From Zygnema cylindricum (Eukaryota > Streptophyta > Zygnematophyceae > Zygnematales > Zygnemataceae), in the NCBI GenBank assembly GCA_037447655.1, contig JBBHKE010003099.1, forward strand, positions 1 through 64,000: a stretch of 64,000 bases of DNA, written 5' to 3'. A program made the position numbers and the translations under genes. Below are positions 1 to 10,974 of this stretch, piece after piece; within the stretch, counting starts at the first letter, position 1; the number at the start of each line of letters is the position of its first letter. The notes under the pieces are model-generated. The model was not told where the DNA came from. It was given only the letters and a program-made list of their open reading frames with translations, and searched no databases.

Positions 1-372
1 TTGACGTACCTCTCATGTACACTGGTATTGCCGGTACAACACTAGTATAAGACTTAGGACTCAGAACAAATGATGTATCCAGACTTCCAAGTAGTAAAAC
101 TGCAGACAATTTTTGGGAAACTTCTGAGTATTATATCTTGAGTGTTGTCGGGTCAATTGTGCTATAACTTTGGGAGTTATCAGTGTTTATGCTACTCTAT
201 ATTCTGATAGAGTTTTGTGAGGTTTGGATGCTTGTATAAGAATTGGTGAGCACTTAAGAACAGCTGTTTGGTAGGATTTTTGATAGCTTCTGAGAGTGTA
301 TCATGTCTACTTCTACTACTACTGCTGCTCCTCCACCTGCACCGGTGGTTGTAGAACAACAGAAGGATGACA
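1..372 (+). mobile_element. Copia family A, copy 1: LTR end, primer-binding site, leader and gag start
   Basis: The window opens at the last bases of an LTR. A tRNA-type primer-binding site follows at 23-34 (TGGTATTGCCGG, close to the initiator-Met type used by copia elements). A leader of about 270 bp runs to a gag ATG at 303, which opens a Ser/Thr-rich start (MSTSTTTAAPPPAPVVVEQQ). The same leader and gag start occur on the minus strand at 6756-7093 and 14440-14826, which defines the family. Similarity to a copia gag stops near 372, where unrelated LTR sequence takes over, so this is a truncated copy. Confidence 0.7.
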
Positions 373-429
373 TTCGGTCGCGAGAATTCCGGAGAATATA
401 CGAACAAGTGGAAAAATGACACGCGTCCA

Positions 430-770
430 TTCAGTAGCTTTGTCGTACACCGGCCGTACAGAAAGGACATCAGTCGTAGTACCTTTCTGTACTTTACAGT
501 AATATGATTGGTTCGTACTTTAGTAGATAAGGGTTGTGAGAGAGATTTAGGACTTAGGAAATTTTGGTAGAATAGACACCTCTCTCTCTAAGAGAGCCTT
601 GTATAAATTGGCATTTTTGCCGCCTCATAACTTATCGGCTGGTTGGTCGTTTTCAGTGATTCTTTTTGCTACGGACTCAGGGGAGTCCAGGCTACATAGG
701 GGTGCAGTCAAATTGACAGCTTGCCTTCTTGGGCAGCAGTGGTTGTGGCTTTAAGTGGGTTAGTTAAATA
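430..770 (+). mobile_element. LTR family B fragment
   Basis: This stretch matches three other places in the window: 7740-8290 (minus), 12560-13230 (plus) and 32390-32600 (plus). Shared landmarks are a run of CGTAC words, a GATTGG box, a TATAAAT-like TATA box near 603 and the motif GGACTCAGGGGAGTC near 675. The TATA box followed by conserved downstream sequence is what an LTR promoter looks like. No coding domain can be tied to this family. The fragment truncates both the copia start to its left and the gypsy-type element to its right. Confidence 0.55.
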
Positions 771-1397
771 CTATCTAAAGGCTTCTTGTATTTTGTAGTC
801 CAATAGAGGACACATAATTGCAATATGCTCATATGCAGATTTTGGTAACAAATGCAGGTTTTGGAAATGCAACATATTACAATGATGTAATTGTGCTTTT
901 CGTGCTAACGGATCAATCTCAACCGAATAATAAAATTGGATTAATAATCCATTCCGCAAACATGCAAGGAGGGAAGTGTCTATTCTAGCGAAGAGGTCCA
1001 AAATCACCAATCCATTTGGATGATGTTTCAATTGGACCGGATTCCAATTAATGGGAAGAAACCCAGAAGAGTTTGTAGGGACTAGGATTGGAGGAGAGAC
1101 CGGAGAAAGTGGAATTGAAATGGTTTGGTTATAGATTCGGTCAAATTCCCTCGTATCTATAAGAAAACCTGGGTCACTTAAAATTTCATTTAAGTAAGAA
1201 CTATAGGGCATTATTTCTTTTGCAAACAATAATGAAGCATTTCGGCCCCCACTGAATTCCCTGAAAAATGCAGGCTTGGATGTGGCCGAATTTGCCATGA
1301 CAGGCATGGGCTTCCTGGCGGAAATTAGTGCAATGCAGATTTTGCGTTTTGGGAAGTTAGTGGGCCTAAAATGTCTTATCATGCATGTCAACTCCAC
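771..1397 (-). pseudogene. DNA (cytosine-5) methyltransferase-like domain inside a retroelement
   Basis: The 208-residue ORF contains a recognisable C5-methyltransferase start: LDLFARIDTSLLACLRNG at about residues 133-150 resembles motif I (consensus xLDLFxGIGT, the S-adenosylmethionine loop). EIDPLAR at 160-166 resembles motif II, whose acidic residue contacts the cofactor ribose. Two motif-I glycines are replaced (R and D), and the sequence ends before the catalytic Pro-Cys motif IV, so no activity is possible. It directly follows a retropepsin, so it belongs to the element. Capture of C5-methyltransferases by retrotransposons has been reported in charophyte algae and dinoflagellates, and this fits that pattern. 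Which methyltransferase subfamily it belongs to cannot be settled by eye. Confidence 0.65.
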
Positions 1398-1470
1398 CCC
1401 CTACACGAAATATAACGTCCTGTCCCACTAGGCATTCATAGTCACTAGATTTAGTGACCAGAGCGTGAAC

Positions 1471-2265
1471 CTAGATCTCAACAAAGTCTGTGGCCGTTCC
1501 GTTCTGGAGCTTGAAAACGAGCGGTTCTTTAGTGATTCCTACGACTGGCTCGGTTGTACCCACTAATGTTAACAAGCGAGTAGAAGTGGATTGAAGCTTG
1601 TCTGGAGTTAGACCAAGCTTGAGTGCAAAGCTAGACCCCAATAACACCGGCTTTGCACCCGTATCCATGAGAGGCAGGGAAGGGGCTATACCATTGATCA
1701 ACAATGCACCCTTCCCGTTATCCAAAAAACTAATGTGAGGATCGAGGGAATTTCGCTCCTCTATGGAAATAGGCTGAACAGCAGCAAGATTTTTGTGCAG
1801 CTGGAGTACTTGTAACGCGGCAACTGCAGCTGAGCTATCGGATATAAAGGAGATAGGGGAGATTTTTGGTGAGTCATAAATCATATTGGATAGAATGCAC
1901 AAGCGTTCCTTCACACGGTGTGCCTCATGTATAGTTTGATCCACCATGTTAAGATCTTCAACCGCGATGGTTGAAGCTGTTTCAGGTAAGGGAGGAAAAG
2001 GTTCTTTAGTGAATGATAAACAATTGCGTGTGGTAAGAGTTTTACCGTCACCGCTGTGATCGGTCGAACCTTTGTCGAACGTAGCCTCTCGTTGTTGGAT
2101 GGTGGAATCTCGTAAGATTCGACCTCCCAACATGGGCATGTGTACAACAGTGCGAGCCATGCCTGTAAATTGTGGCTTCATTTGAGTCATAAAGGTTGCG
2201 AATTGTTCCTTCATCATAGCCGCCATTTGCTCTTGCATTTCCAAACACTCTCTCTCTCGCTTCAA
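1471..2265 (-). pseudogene. Retropepsin (aspartic protease) with gag linker, gypsy-type
   Basis: A 264-residue open frame. The catalytic triplet DTG lies at residues 201-203 in the context LPLMDTGAKPVLLGSSFALK, as in retroviral-type aspartic proteases of Ty3/gypsy elements. The N-terminal 40 residues are Met/Gln-rich and helical in character, and residues 80-170 are linker-like. Past the ORF end the minus strand still reads a typical gypsy protease tail (CLVGQDVIF), so the stop at 1471 is a lesion. The zinc knuckle ORF lies immediately upstream and the methyltransferase-like ORF downstream. The enzyme would process the element's polyprotein in the virus-like particle. Confidence 0.65.
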
Positions 2266-2474
2266 GATACCTTAGGTGGAGTGGTGTCCTTCTCCGGTTC
2301 TTTAACCAGTTGAACCGGTTTTGCGGATCGAGCGGGAATGCCACCACTGTTAATTTGGTTTTGATATGAAAATTCCGGGTTCTTTATATGACAACGTTGG
2401 ACATAGTGTCCGGTTTGCTTGCAATGTGTACAGGTAATAGTTTTGTCTGGACACATTCCGGCATCATGCCTCAT
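2262..2474 (-). pseudogene. CCHC zinc knuckle of gag (gypsy-type element)
   Basis: The 70-residue ORF contains CTHCKQTGHYVQRC, an exact C-x2-C-x4-H-x4-C retroviral zinc knuckle that would bind the element's RNA. A weaker Cys/His run lies just upstream (CGKMRHDAGMC spans the ORF boundary), so there may originally have been two knuckles. It sits between the gag-like ORF and the protease, the expected position. The frame is broken on both sides. Confidence 0.65.
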
Positions 2475-2877
2475 CTTCCCACATCGAAAACATAATCGGT
2501 TTCGGAAGCAACAGGTGGGGTTCCCATGGCCACGACTTTAGGAGGCCAGTTGTTAGGACGAGGATTGTTCCATGGTGGAAAAATCGGTTCTTTCGAGACC
2601 GCTTTAGGACGATCATGGGCTTCCCACCAACAATTTTGCATTTCGTATTCCACGGCATGCTGGGCGGCTTGGTCGAAAGTGAACTTCAAGCCGTACGTTT
2701 AAGTCAAGTGACTCTAAAAAATTTCTTAGACTGACTCAGAAACTGTCCTACAAATTTGTAGACAGCTTCAGCATCCGACATTAAGTACGGCAATGCTTCA
2801 CGAAGAGCTTCCATACGAGCACGCATTGCAAGGGCCGTCTCTCCTAACTTCCGTTCGAAGTTCATTAACTCACAAAC

Positions 2878-3375
2878 TTAGTCAGGGTTTTGTATACGGT
2901 ATTCCGCTTGCAACATTTCAAGCATGACAGAGAGCGGATCCAATATAGGGATTGTCATGGCTGGTCCTGCAAGGATTACAGCACATGCGGCTATAGCGAA
3001 CTGCTGCGGTATTTCCGCAACTGCTGCTGTAATAACATCACTGTTGAGATCAAGGACTTTCGGAATAGCCGGTTGGTAGGAAATTTTTGGTTGTCCTATA
3101 ATAGCAGGACTACCAGCGAAAGCTGGAGAAAACTGTGTCATCGCAAGTATGGAATCATACTTGTGGGAATAAATAGTAAGGGCTGAACCGCGAAGGTAAC
3201 GGCCTAAAAGAGAGAAAGCGACACGTAGGTCAAACCAATCTTGGTAACAAAATGCAAGATCACGCATTTCCGTATCGAATAACATTCGAAAATTAGATAA
3301 GGTCATGCTGTCCTTCATTCCTGAAAAACAGAAATAAAGCCGACCCCCTCCCTCGGATGTGGAAGCCATTTCCAA
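2878..3375 (-). pseudogene. Gag-like ORF of the gypsy-type element
   Basis: A 165-residue ORF. The part from about residue 30 to 75 (aromatic-rich, with WFDLRVAFSLLGRYLRGSA) resembles the helical capsid region of plant retrotransposon gags. Reading on past the stop at 2878, the minus strand continues with further gag-like text (a Phe/Leu-rich helix and a WW-containing segment near 2640), so the original gag was longer and has been split by stops. Assignment rests on position before the zinc knuckle and on general gag character. Confidence 0.45.
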
Positions 3376-3411
3376 TAATGGAATGATTGAGGATAATAAT
3401 GGATTTATAAT

Positions 3412-3684
3412 TTACGGAAACCAAAAAGATAATGAATTGGAATCTGACCCGTCAAGGGAATCGTAGTCAGATTCTTCTTCGAAAAGTGTGGAAGAAACTG
3501 ATGATAAAGAAGATACTGAGGTGAGAGACGATCGGATTGAAGGGGAAATTTGACCCGAGATATCTAGGGAATGATGGTCCAAAAGACTATGTAAGTCTGA
3601 AAGTCTTGATTCCGTGGGCCTAAAAGAGGCCGATGATCGAGTAGTTCCGGAAGGATAATCGAGATTATCCCAATCGATGGGCAT
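3412..3684 (-). other. Acidic Ser-rich leader ORF upstream of gag
   Basis: The 90-residue ORF is rich in Ser, Asp and Leu and has no recognisable domain. It ends about 35 bp before the gag-like ORF and may be the N-terminus of the same gag polyprotein, separated by a frame lesion. Confidence 0.3.
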
Positions 3685-3699
3685 AAAAATAATAAAACC

Positions 3700-5270
3700 A
3701 AATGACGACCAGATAGCAAAATCGATCTATACGAGATGTTTCAAATGCCAGACAACACCACTCACTTGTCCAATCAGCCAACCAATCAATCTCTAACAGG
3801 GCCTCGATGGCCAGATCTATCAAGAAGCCGTATTACCAAAACCTTCTACCCTGCAAACAAGGGGACAAGGCCGAAGGGCCAGATCTATAAAGGTAAATAA
3901 CTTACTATCCAAGCACTCCCAAGTGTAGATCTAAAGCGGCACAATCCACAAAGAAGTTAACCTATGCCTCCAACGGCAAGATCTATGGAAGAAATCCCAC
4001 ACCAGGCAAAGCAAACTCAACCAAGGCCACTCAGGACCAGATAGCAAGCATGGAAAGCTGGACAAATGATATGCTCAATACAAGTGGATTAACACTAATC
4101 CACTCCAAACATGATCCCTCTATACGATCAACGGACTACCTTAGCACGCGCTTATACCCGCAAGGCATCGTGACACTTAGATAACACTCTTAGCAATTTG
4201 GTGATTGCCAAAGGTGAACTGCGGTTGTGCGGTTGTTCGCTACAACCGAAGTTTTGCAAAGCTCCCAAAAACGGATCCGCTCCACTAACTCCACTTTTTA
4301 GTGAAGTATGTCTCAATGTGAGAAGTATGTCTCAATGTGAGCAAACGATGCCCCTTATATATAACCAAAAAACGGAGGAAACAAAAACCAAATACTTAAG
4401 TTAGTGTAGTATATCGTTGGCCGAAAATTGGCCAATAAGATAAAAGCGTCAACCAACAAGCAAATGGTAATTATAAATGTAAATCAAGTTATAAATTTTT
4501 GGAGAAATGTATCTATAAATTTATATTTTTGATTTTTGAATATTTTTTTTTATTTATTTTAACCAAAGAAAATTGAAATTGAAATAAAACAAACAAGCGA
4601 GAAAAGAAAAGACACAATTTTTAAGTGTAGGAATACTAAGCCGATGGATGGCCACTAGGCCCCACGGTCTATTTATATTCCTTGCAGGAGTTATCTTATC
4701 GAAGATTATCTGATTTTATACTTAAAGAAAGTAAATCAAATATAAACCACCAAGAAAGACAAACAAAGACTGAAAACGAGAATATGCCAAACACTTATGA
4801 GGTTTGAGATAACCAAACCCAAAGATGCGCATAAGCCAAATATAAATAAATACACAATCACAAAAAATAACAACAACAAAACGATTATCCCAACATGCAA
4901 CTTCCACACTAATTAAAGTTCGGCCACAGCCGGGAAAAGAAGTTTGTGTTGTGTGAACGCAATTGAAATCCACTCAAGCGGATGAAAAGAGTTGAAAGGA
5001 AACCGTATAGGTCTTGGCCGAAAGCGTATAGATTAATATGTAAGGCTTTAAAAGATATTGATAATGTAATAGAAAATTAGACGCTTCACGCTAAGGCGGA
5101 AAATCGCCTCTAAGCTGTCCGGGCAATTTTACAAATAAAAAGATGGTTGCAGAAAATCCTCAATACTGAAAATAAAACAATAAATAATTCGTGCACTTGA
5201 AAATTATGACCAGGAAATAATCTAAAATGAACTAAGTAACAAAAACTACGCCTAGCGAAAACAGGCCAAT
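3700..5270. other. Non-coding stretch, probable leader/LTR side of the gypsy-type element
   Basis: No gene is seen. Between about 3790 and 3980 the words GGCCAGATCTAT, GGGCCAGATCTATAAAG, GTAGATCT and GGCAAGATCTATGG recur at roughly 60-100 bp spacing, a degenerate repeat. A short exact duplication (AGTATGTCTCAATGTGAG) lies at about 4304-4340. From 4400 to 5270 the sequence is AT-rich with no feature I can support. Confidence 0.35.
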
Positions 5271-5399
5271 CAGAGTACAGCGTGCTATGTAAGTATTTAC
5301 GTCTAGTTTGGATTCATCCAATAGGAGGCCGAAATCCTATGCCCTACGTTACAGAATCTATAACTTACGGATTAAAACCCTTCCTATCTACATGTGAAC

Positions 5400-5930
5400 G
5401 CGTGAACCTCCAAATGGTTCACGACTTGGAATGGTCCAATCGCGTCGCGGCGTCAGAACTGACATTCGATTTGTCTTTCACTTGCGTCAACGGTCCAGAT
5501 GTCATAATTCAAAAATTGCATACTTTTGCGTACACGGTCGAGATGCTCCTTCGCGCGAAACGGTCAAATTCGTCGTCCGCCGAAATTTCGAGAGATGCAG
5601 GTACAATAGATTATTTGTACGGCCGTGAATTCGAAAATAGGTCGTCGGCGGATAATCCGGGAAATGAAAGCCGGTACGGCAAGACCGTAGATACGGTCCA
5701 GTTTGTGGCCGCGGGAATTTCGGTCAACGTAAGTCGTACGGTTGACGCGAAATAATCGAATCCACCGTCAACGGAAATCGCGGAAAATATATGTCATACG
5801 GTAGGACAGCGAGTACGGTCCAAATCATCATCACGAGAATTACGGGAAATATAGGTCGTACGATACACGTCGTACGGTCCTGCGAAACCCAAATAACACC
5901 CAAATACAAATTAGTGTGGCGGCTGCCCGT
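5400..5930. repeat. Degenerate CGTACGG/CGGGAAAT repeat tract
   Basis: A CG-rich island relative to its flanks, built from diverged segments that each contain TACGGTCCA, a CGCGnGAAT-type word, CGGnAAAT and GTCGTACGG. Clear recurrences begin near 5690, 5810 and 5870. The ORFs crossing it look accidental. Confidence 0.35.
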
Positions 5931-6029
5931 CCTAACACCTAAATATAAACAATTAAAATGACCGACAAGATGCAACATGACACAGTTTATATATTTTCCA
6001 TGCCATATATGTGTCAGCACCGATACTAG

Positions 6030-6310
6030 ACAACTGGATAAAGGTACCGTCTACTTCAGACTTGATGGATGGTAGGTACCAAGATCAAATTCGGGTCTGT
6101 CAGGTACATTTTGGTAAATCTACCAAAATCTACCACTTGTCTCTCTAACTCTTAAGCATCATAGGCAGCCATGGCTCTATCTTCCTCTTCAACTTTCAGT
6201 GACTGCGACAAGTGTGGGAGCTGAAGAGAGGAGTTAGAACCAGTCTGCCTCGGCTTCTTTTCTACTTTTCATTTTAGACCTAAAAAATACTAAAATAACC
6301 ATTAATTTCT
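6030..6310 (-). mobile_element. LTR fragment, matching 8510-8815
   Basis: Shares the GCAGCCATGGCTCT box, the CTGCCTCGGCTTCTTT box and the end ATTAATTTCTACAC with 8650-8815. On the minus strand the shared block begins TGTAGAAATTAATGG, consistent with an LTR start. At 8812 the same start lies just after the RNase H of the long copia, which is why it is read as a 3' LTR piece. Confidence 0.5.
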
Positions 6311-6359
6311 ACACACGTTTCCAGCATGTGCGTGACTTTTTTCCTTGCGTTTTTTTCCG

Positions 6360-6752
6360 TACAAGGGGCGTGGAGGGGATTTCGCCCAACGGACGCATTT
6401 AGCAAAAATGAAGTCCGTGAAAGCGCCTCTCTCTCTCTCTCCCTCTCCCACTAACGCATCTATCTCACAATTCTTGCAATGAAAAAAGGCAATAAAGGTA
6501 TCAAATGAAATATCGATAAAAAATATTTATTTTGGTTGTCTTTTAGCTTATTTTGATGGCAAGTAGAGTGAGAACGGACGAAAAAGCAAAATCGGGAAAC
6601 CATGGCAGAATGTTTTGGAATTAGTGACGTCGACGCTATCATAAGTACGCGTGACGACAAAATCTCAGAAACCCTAAACATCTACAATGTCACAAGTAGC
6701 TAGACGTCTACAACTGTCTCTATTTTGTAAACATCATCAATTGTTGCGAGTT
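6360..6752 (+). repeat. Dispersed repeat R, copy 1
   Basis: Shares long stretches with 15240-15740, 22590-23505 and 23527-24450. Landmarks are CCTCTCTCCCTCTC, the ATGGCAAnTnGAGTGAGAA box, GAAACCATGGC, GTGACGTCGACG, AAACCCTAAACATCT and CTAGACGTCTACAAC. It has no convincing ORF and no terminal repeats that I can define. It ends against the truncated copia copy at 6756. Confidence 0.55.
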
Positions 6753-6755
6753 TTG

Positions 6756-7548
6756 CATGTTGTTCTACGACCACCGGTGCAGATGGAGGAGCACCAGTAG
6801 TAGTAGAAGTAGACATGATACACACTCAGAAGCTATCACGAACCCTACCAAACCGCTATTTTCAAGTGCTCACTAAATCTTATACAAGCATCCAAACCAC
6901 ACAAAACTTTATCAGAATATAGAGTAGCATCAACACTGACAACTCCCAAAGTTTTAGCAGAATTAACTTGACAACACTCAAGATATAATACACAAAAGTT
7001 TCCCAAAAACTATTTGCAGTTTTACTACTTGAAAGTTTGGATACATGATGTGTTCTGAGTCCTAAGTCTTATACTTGTGTTGTATCGATACCATTGTACC
7101 TAAGAGGTATGTCAAACCACCAAGCTAACACTAATCTGTCAAGCTACCACTGAGCTTCCACTTAAGCTACCACTGAGCTACCCACTAAGTTGACTAGAAT
7201 CGTATCTATCACAATTGCTCTGTACTGTACAGAATCACATTAAAAATATCGACGTTGCGTTGTCCGTACAGACCATATCAAACGTAATCGCAGTTGCTTT
7301 GTCTTTAACTTCGTCGCTGCTGCTTTGTTCTGACTGCATTGGTGCATCGCATCTGCGTTGTTGCATCGCAGTTGCATTGCTGCATCGAAGTAGCGTTGTC
7401 TCCCCTCAATGTGTGACATGTATGTGTGGATGTAAGTGCCAATCCAAGATACTTGTAATGTGCTTTAAGTGACGACGCGTGTGCTTGTAGATTTGTCTTT
7501 TTGTCGTCACACTAATTTAGTGAGACTCAAAGCTTTCCAAAATCAACA
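6756..7548 (-). mobile_element. Copia family A, copy 2: 5' LTR, primer-binding site, leader, gag start
   Basis: On the minus strand an LTR runs from TGTTGATTTTGGAAAGC (about 7548) to about 7095. The primer-binding site TGGTATCGATAC (7093-7082), the leader and a gag ATG at 6816 follow. The LTR matches 15237-14826 along its length and the leader matches both other copies. Coding sequence is lost after about 20 codons, where repeat R begins. Confidence 0.65.
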
Positions 7549-7739
7549 CTCCCCTAAATCTTTAGACTCAATGTATCAGCGCAGCTGCGATGTCACACTT
7601 AGCGCAACATGGCAGCATAGCAGCGCAACATGGCAACATAGCAGCGCAGCAAACCAATTAATCACCTGGTTCCACTACACCCTAATTTTGGGTTGTCGCA
7701 GCATGGCAGCATCGTAATGCAGCACAACATCTATTCACC

Positions 7740-8290
7740 CAATTGAAACTCTGAGACCTCCATAAGTCGTCAGAGTGGACAGCTTCCTAGAAGCCTCTAG
7801 GATAACCCTGACCCCTTTGTGTTTCAGCAAGAACAACTGCCACCTTGGCAGACAAAAACTCTGACCAACTTCATCCCTATGAAGGCAAGACTCCCTTTAG
7901 TCGATAGCAAAAAGAATCTCTGAATTTGCTCCCCTGAGCAGTAAGTTATAGAGGGTCAAAGTTGACCTTTTGTACAGAAGCTCTTTGGGAGAGAGGGTCC
8001 TATCTCCTAATTTTTCTAAGTCCTATCTCTCTCACACACTCTATCTACTGATGTACGGAGCCAATCACATTATACTTCCGTACACAAAAGTACAGTTGCC
8101 GGTGTACTTTTTGTACGAACATTGTACGACATGGCCTAAATGTCGACACGTGGTATATCCGGATTCGCTCCCTTACTCCTCGGAGATGTCGCGATCCAAT
8201 GTCATTCCGCCACGTGTCATCCGCTGTGGCGTGGACCAAAAACCGCCGTAATCTTGTTCCGCGATCTCGGCGTTTAATTCCGGCCGTCCG
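7740..8290 (-). mobile_element. LTR family B, most complete reverse copy
   Basis: Read on the minus strand, this contains the CACGTGGC box, the GGCCATGTCGTACAATG box, GATTGGCTCCGTAC, a purine-rich block, a short TATA-like region and the segment ending GACTTATGGAGGTCTCAGAG. The same order is seen on the plus strand at 12620-13200 and 32390-32600. No coding region accompanies it, so it is probably a solo LTR or a fragment. Confidence 0.55.
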
Positions 8291-8509
8291 ATTCAATTCA
8301 TATTTAATCGTAGCCGTAATAAATACATGCGCGGTATTCGTTTCACTAAAGAAATAAATGCGCGGTATTCATTTCTTATCCGTATCGTAATCCGTACTTT
8401 TACAATACTGGATCTATGTCGCCCGTAAAATTGTTTTAGTTAAATGAACTATCCTACGTATTAATGTTTAATTAATTATCAAACCCTACATACGTAACAC
8501 CATGTTTAT

Positions 8510-8815
8510 ACTTAACGGTTAAAGCTACCGGCTTCTAGCTGTTTACTGTCCAACAGGTTCTAGGATCAAATCCTGGATGTATTACATATACTTTTAGTAA
8601 ATAAACCCCTAATTATAAATAAACTAATATTTATATCCCGTAAACCTCTGGATAGCCTAGGTAGCCATGGCTCTAGCTTCCTCTCCAATTTCTCACTGAA
8701 TGCGACAAGTTTGAGAGTTGGAGAGAGAAGTTAGAGGTAGACTGCCTCGGCTTCTTTCTATATTTATATTCAAACCTAGAAAATATTTTAAAAGACCATT
8801 AATTTCTACACTTAC
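8510..8815 (-). mobile_element. Probable 3' LTR part of the long copia copy
   Basis: On the minus strand the block begins TGTAGAAATTAATGG at 8812, overlapping the last codons of the RNase H ORF frame and closely following the conserved RNase H end. It matches 6030-6310. Its far end near 8570-8510 contains a tRNA B-box-like word (GGATCAAATCC at 8562-8572 on +), possibly part of a tRNA-derived segment. The exact LTR end is not defined. Confidence 0.45.
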
Positions 8816-9310
8816 TGCATCCCTACAATACTTCAGCTTGGGAGCATGAAGAGCTTTAGTAAGCATATCACCAATCATTCTTACATCTGGCAGATAACAT
8901 AATTTCATCGCCCTAGAAAACACTTTTTCTCTTACAAAGTGTAATCTTACATCCATGTGCTTACTCTTCAAGTGGTGACTTGGGTTAAAGGCAATGGCAA
9001 TGGCAGCCTGGTTATCACACCAGATCACCTATGGCCCAACTTGCATGTATCCTAGTTCTTGCAACATGGGTTTAACCCATAAGAGTTCTTTGAGGGCCGA
9101 GCTTGCTGCCATATATTCTGACTCCATTGTCGACTGTGCTGTAACCTTTTGAAGTTTGTTGCTCCAGCTGCAAGTTCCGTTCCCAATTTGCAAAACAAAT
9201 CCCGTGGTGGATTTCCGGCTTGGCATGTCGCCATAGCTTGCATCACTCCACGTTTGCAGCTTCACTTCTCCTCCGCCTATTGTGAGTTTGAGGTCTTTAG
9301 TTCCTTCCAA
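8700..9310 (-). pseudogene. Copia RNase H domain
   Basis: Two abutting ORFs (9310-9029 and 9028-8693) in one frame are separated by a TAG at about 9029. The first contains WSDASYGD and the ESEYMAA block, the second WCDNQAA and the HLKSKHMDVRLHFVRE block. All are standard copia RNase H landmarks, including the acidic catalytic residues of the SDASYGD and ESEY positions. The enzyme would degrade RNA in RNA-DNA hybrids during reverse transcription. One nonsense codon separates the halves. Confidence 0.75.
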
Positions 9311-9657
9311 ATATCTTAAGAATCTCCTTGCTGCATCAAGATCAGATTTTCTCGGATTTTCTAAACTCCTGCTCAGTACCCCGACTGCTGCAGCAATGTC
9401 AAGGTACAGTTCATGAAATATATTAAGCTTCCCACTATCTGCCTGTAAGGTATTTGTGACCTAGAATCATTCTCGCGTGACTTTAAATACTCGCTAACAA
9501 TGACACCTGGTTCTTTCTCTTCTCCCTCTAACTTATGTCAAGAACTCCATTGGAGTTAGACATCCTTTTGCCCCCCGCATTCCATACTCATCTAACATGT
9601 TTCCAATATCTTCTTTTTAAGTCAATTTATTACTTTCTTATTTCTGTCCCTCTCTAC

Positions 9658-10300
9658 CTAGATACCCAAAATATATTTTGCCTCACCGAGGTCTTTCATC
9701 TCGAACCGTGAGTTTAGAGCAGTTTTGATTTTGTTAATTTCAGCCATTGATTTGCTAATTAATACTAAATCATCTACATACACCGCTATATACACTATCC
9801 CATTTTCACCTTTTAGAACATAGACATAGTGATCAGAACTTATCCTTTGAAATCCTAGGCAAGTCAAAAATTCATCAAGCTTCAGATTCCATTGCCTATG
9901 GGGCTGTTTTAGGCCGTACAAAGATTTTAGCAACTTGCATACTAAGTGCTCTTTTCTTGGTTATGCATACTTTTCAGGCTGCTGCATGTAAATGGTCTCC
10001 TCTAGTTCTCCATGCAAAAATGTTGTCTTTACATCCATCTAATGTATTTACATATCTTCTATAGCACCTAGGGACAACAAAATCCTAACTGTCAAAAAAC
10101 TTACAACCGAAAAAAAAAGTTTCTTCAAAATCAATTCCTTCCTTTTGATTATACCCATTTGCCACAAGTCTGGCCTTATATCTACCAATGGTGTTATCGG
10201 GATTTAACTTCACCTTGAATACCCATTTGCTGCCGATCGCTTTTCGGTCCGGAGGAATGTCCACAAGCTCCCATGTTTGAGCCTCCATGATGGACTTCAT
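9658..10300 (-). pseudogene. Copia reverse transcriptase, broken
   Basis: The upstream ORF (10300-10085) carries the RVT_2 entry WELVDIPPDRKAIGSKWVFK and RYKARLVANGYNQKEGIDF. The downstream ORF (9933-9658) carries SLYGLKQ and the polymerase active-site box YVDDLVL. Between them the frame is lost over about 150 bp, and FAPV has become FFFG. The enzyme would copy element RNA into DNA. The pieces are unmistakably copia RT but cannot be translated as one protein here. Confidence 0.75.
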
Positions 10301-10600
10301 TTCATCGTTTGCTGCCTCGATCCACTGATTCTGCTCAGGTGATGAGAAGGCCTCCTAGATGGTCAAAGGCTCCCCTGTGGCTGCCGAGTAGGCAGAGTGA
10401 GAGCTTGCTTGCAGGCGGCTGTTGGATCTTCTTCCCCCCGAAAATTTTGAGGCTGAGATCGTCGAATGTCGTGCATTGCGCTGGTTGCGATCTGTGTGTA
10501 TTGACCGCTGGTGGCCCGGTTGGAACTGAATTGGTTGAGGAACTCGGAGAGAGTCTGACTCCGAAGTCACCACCGGAGAGTTTTGCATCTGCATGACAAT

Positions 10601-10816
10601 TTATTGCATGCAATCTAAAATAACATACTCTTGTAATTTTTGCTGCTTTTGCTGCTCTGTCATTTGAAATAAATTTATCGAGTCTAGTTCATTTTTGACA
10701 ATGATGTTCCTTGCTACAACTATTTTCTGCTTCTCAAACACAAAGATTTTATAACCTTTTGAGTGATCATCATATCCTAACAAATACCCGGTAATCCCTT
10801 CGGTTCCAATTTCCAT
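10601..10816 (-). pseudogene. Copia integrase C-terminal part and linker
   Basis: Contains GYLLGYDDHSKGYKIF, the conserved copia block after the integrase core (F-x-GY-x5-GY-x-I). The frame then runs into a low-complexity linker in another frame (10594-10355, Ser/Gln-rich) before RT begins. The linker is typical of the stretch between integrase and RT in copia polyproteins. Confidence 0.6.
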
Positions 10817-10974
10817 CTATCTCTAGGCGTATCCAAGATAAAGCATTTACTACCAAAGACCTTGAAATGGCTAACATCTGGTTTGCTACCTGTCTTGATC
10901 TTGTAAGGAGTAGTTTCTACCGATCTTGATCCGATCGTATTCTTAATATAAACCGCAGAATTAAGAGCCTTAAC

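Larger units (their letters stand above)
771..3684 (-). mobile_element. Degraded Ty3/gypsy-type retroelement carrying a methyltransferase-like domain
   Basis: On the minus strand, in order, are an acidic leader ORF (3684-3412), a gag-like ORF (3375-2878), a CCHC zinc knuckle (2474-2262), a retropepsin (2265-1471) and a cytosine-methyltransferase-like domain (1397-771). Reading frames are interrupted repeatedly, so the copy is dead. No reverse transcriptase or integrase remains, because the element is cut off at its 3' side by an LTR fragment at 430-770. The gag-protease order and the protease type fit Ty3/gypsy rather than copia. The family assignment is inferred from domain order and motifs, not from a database search. 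Confidence 0.65.
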
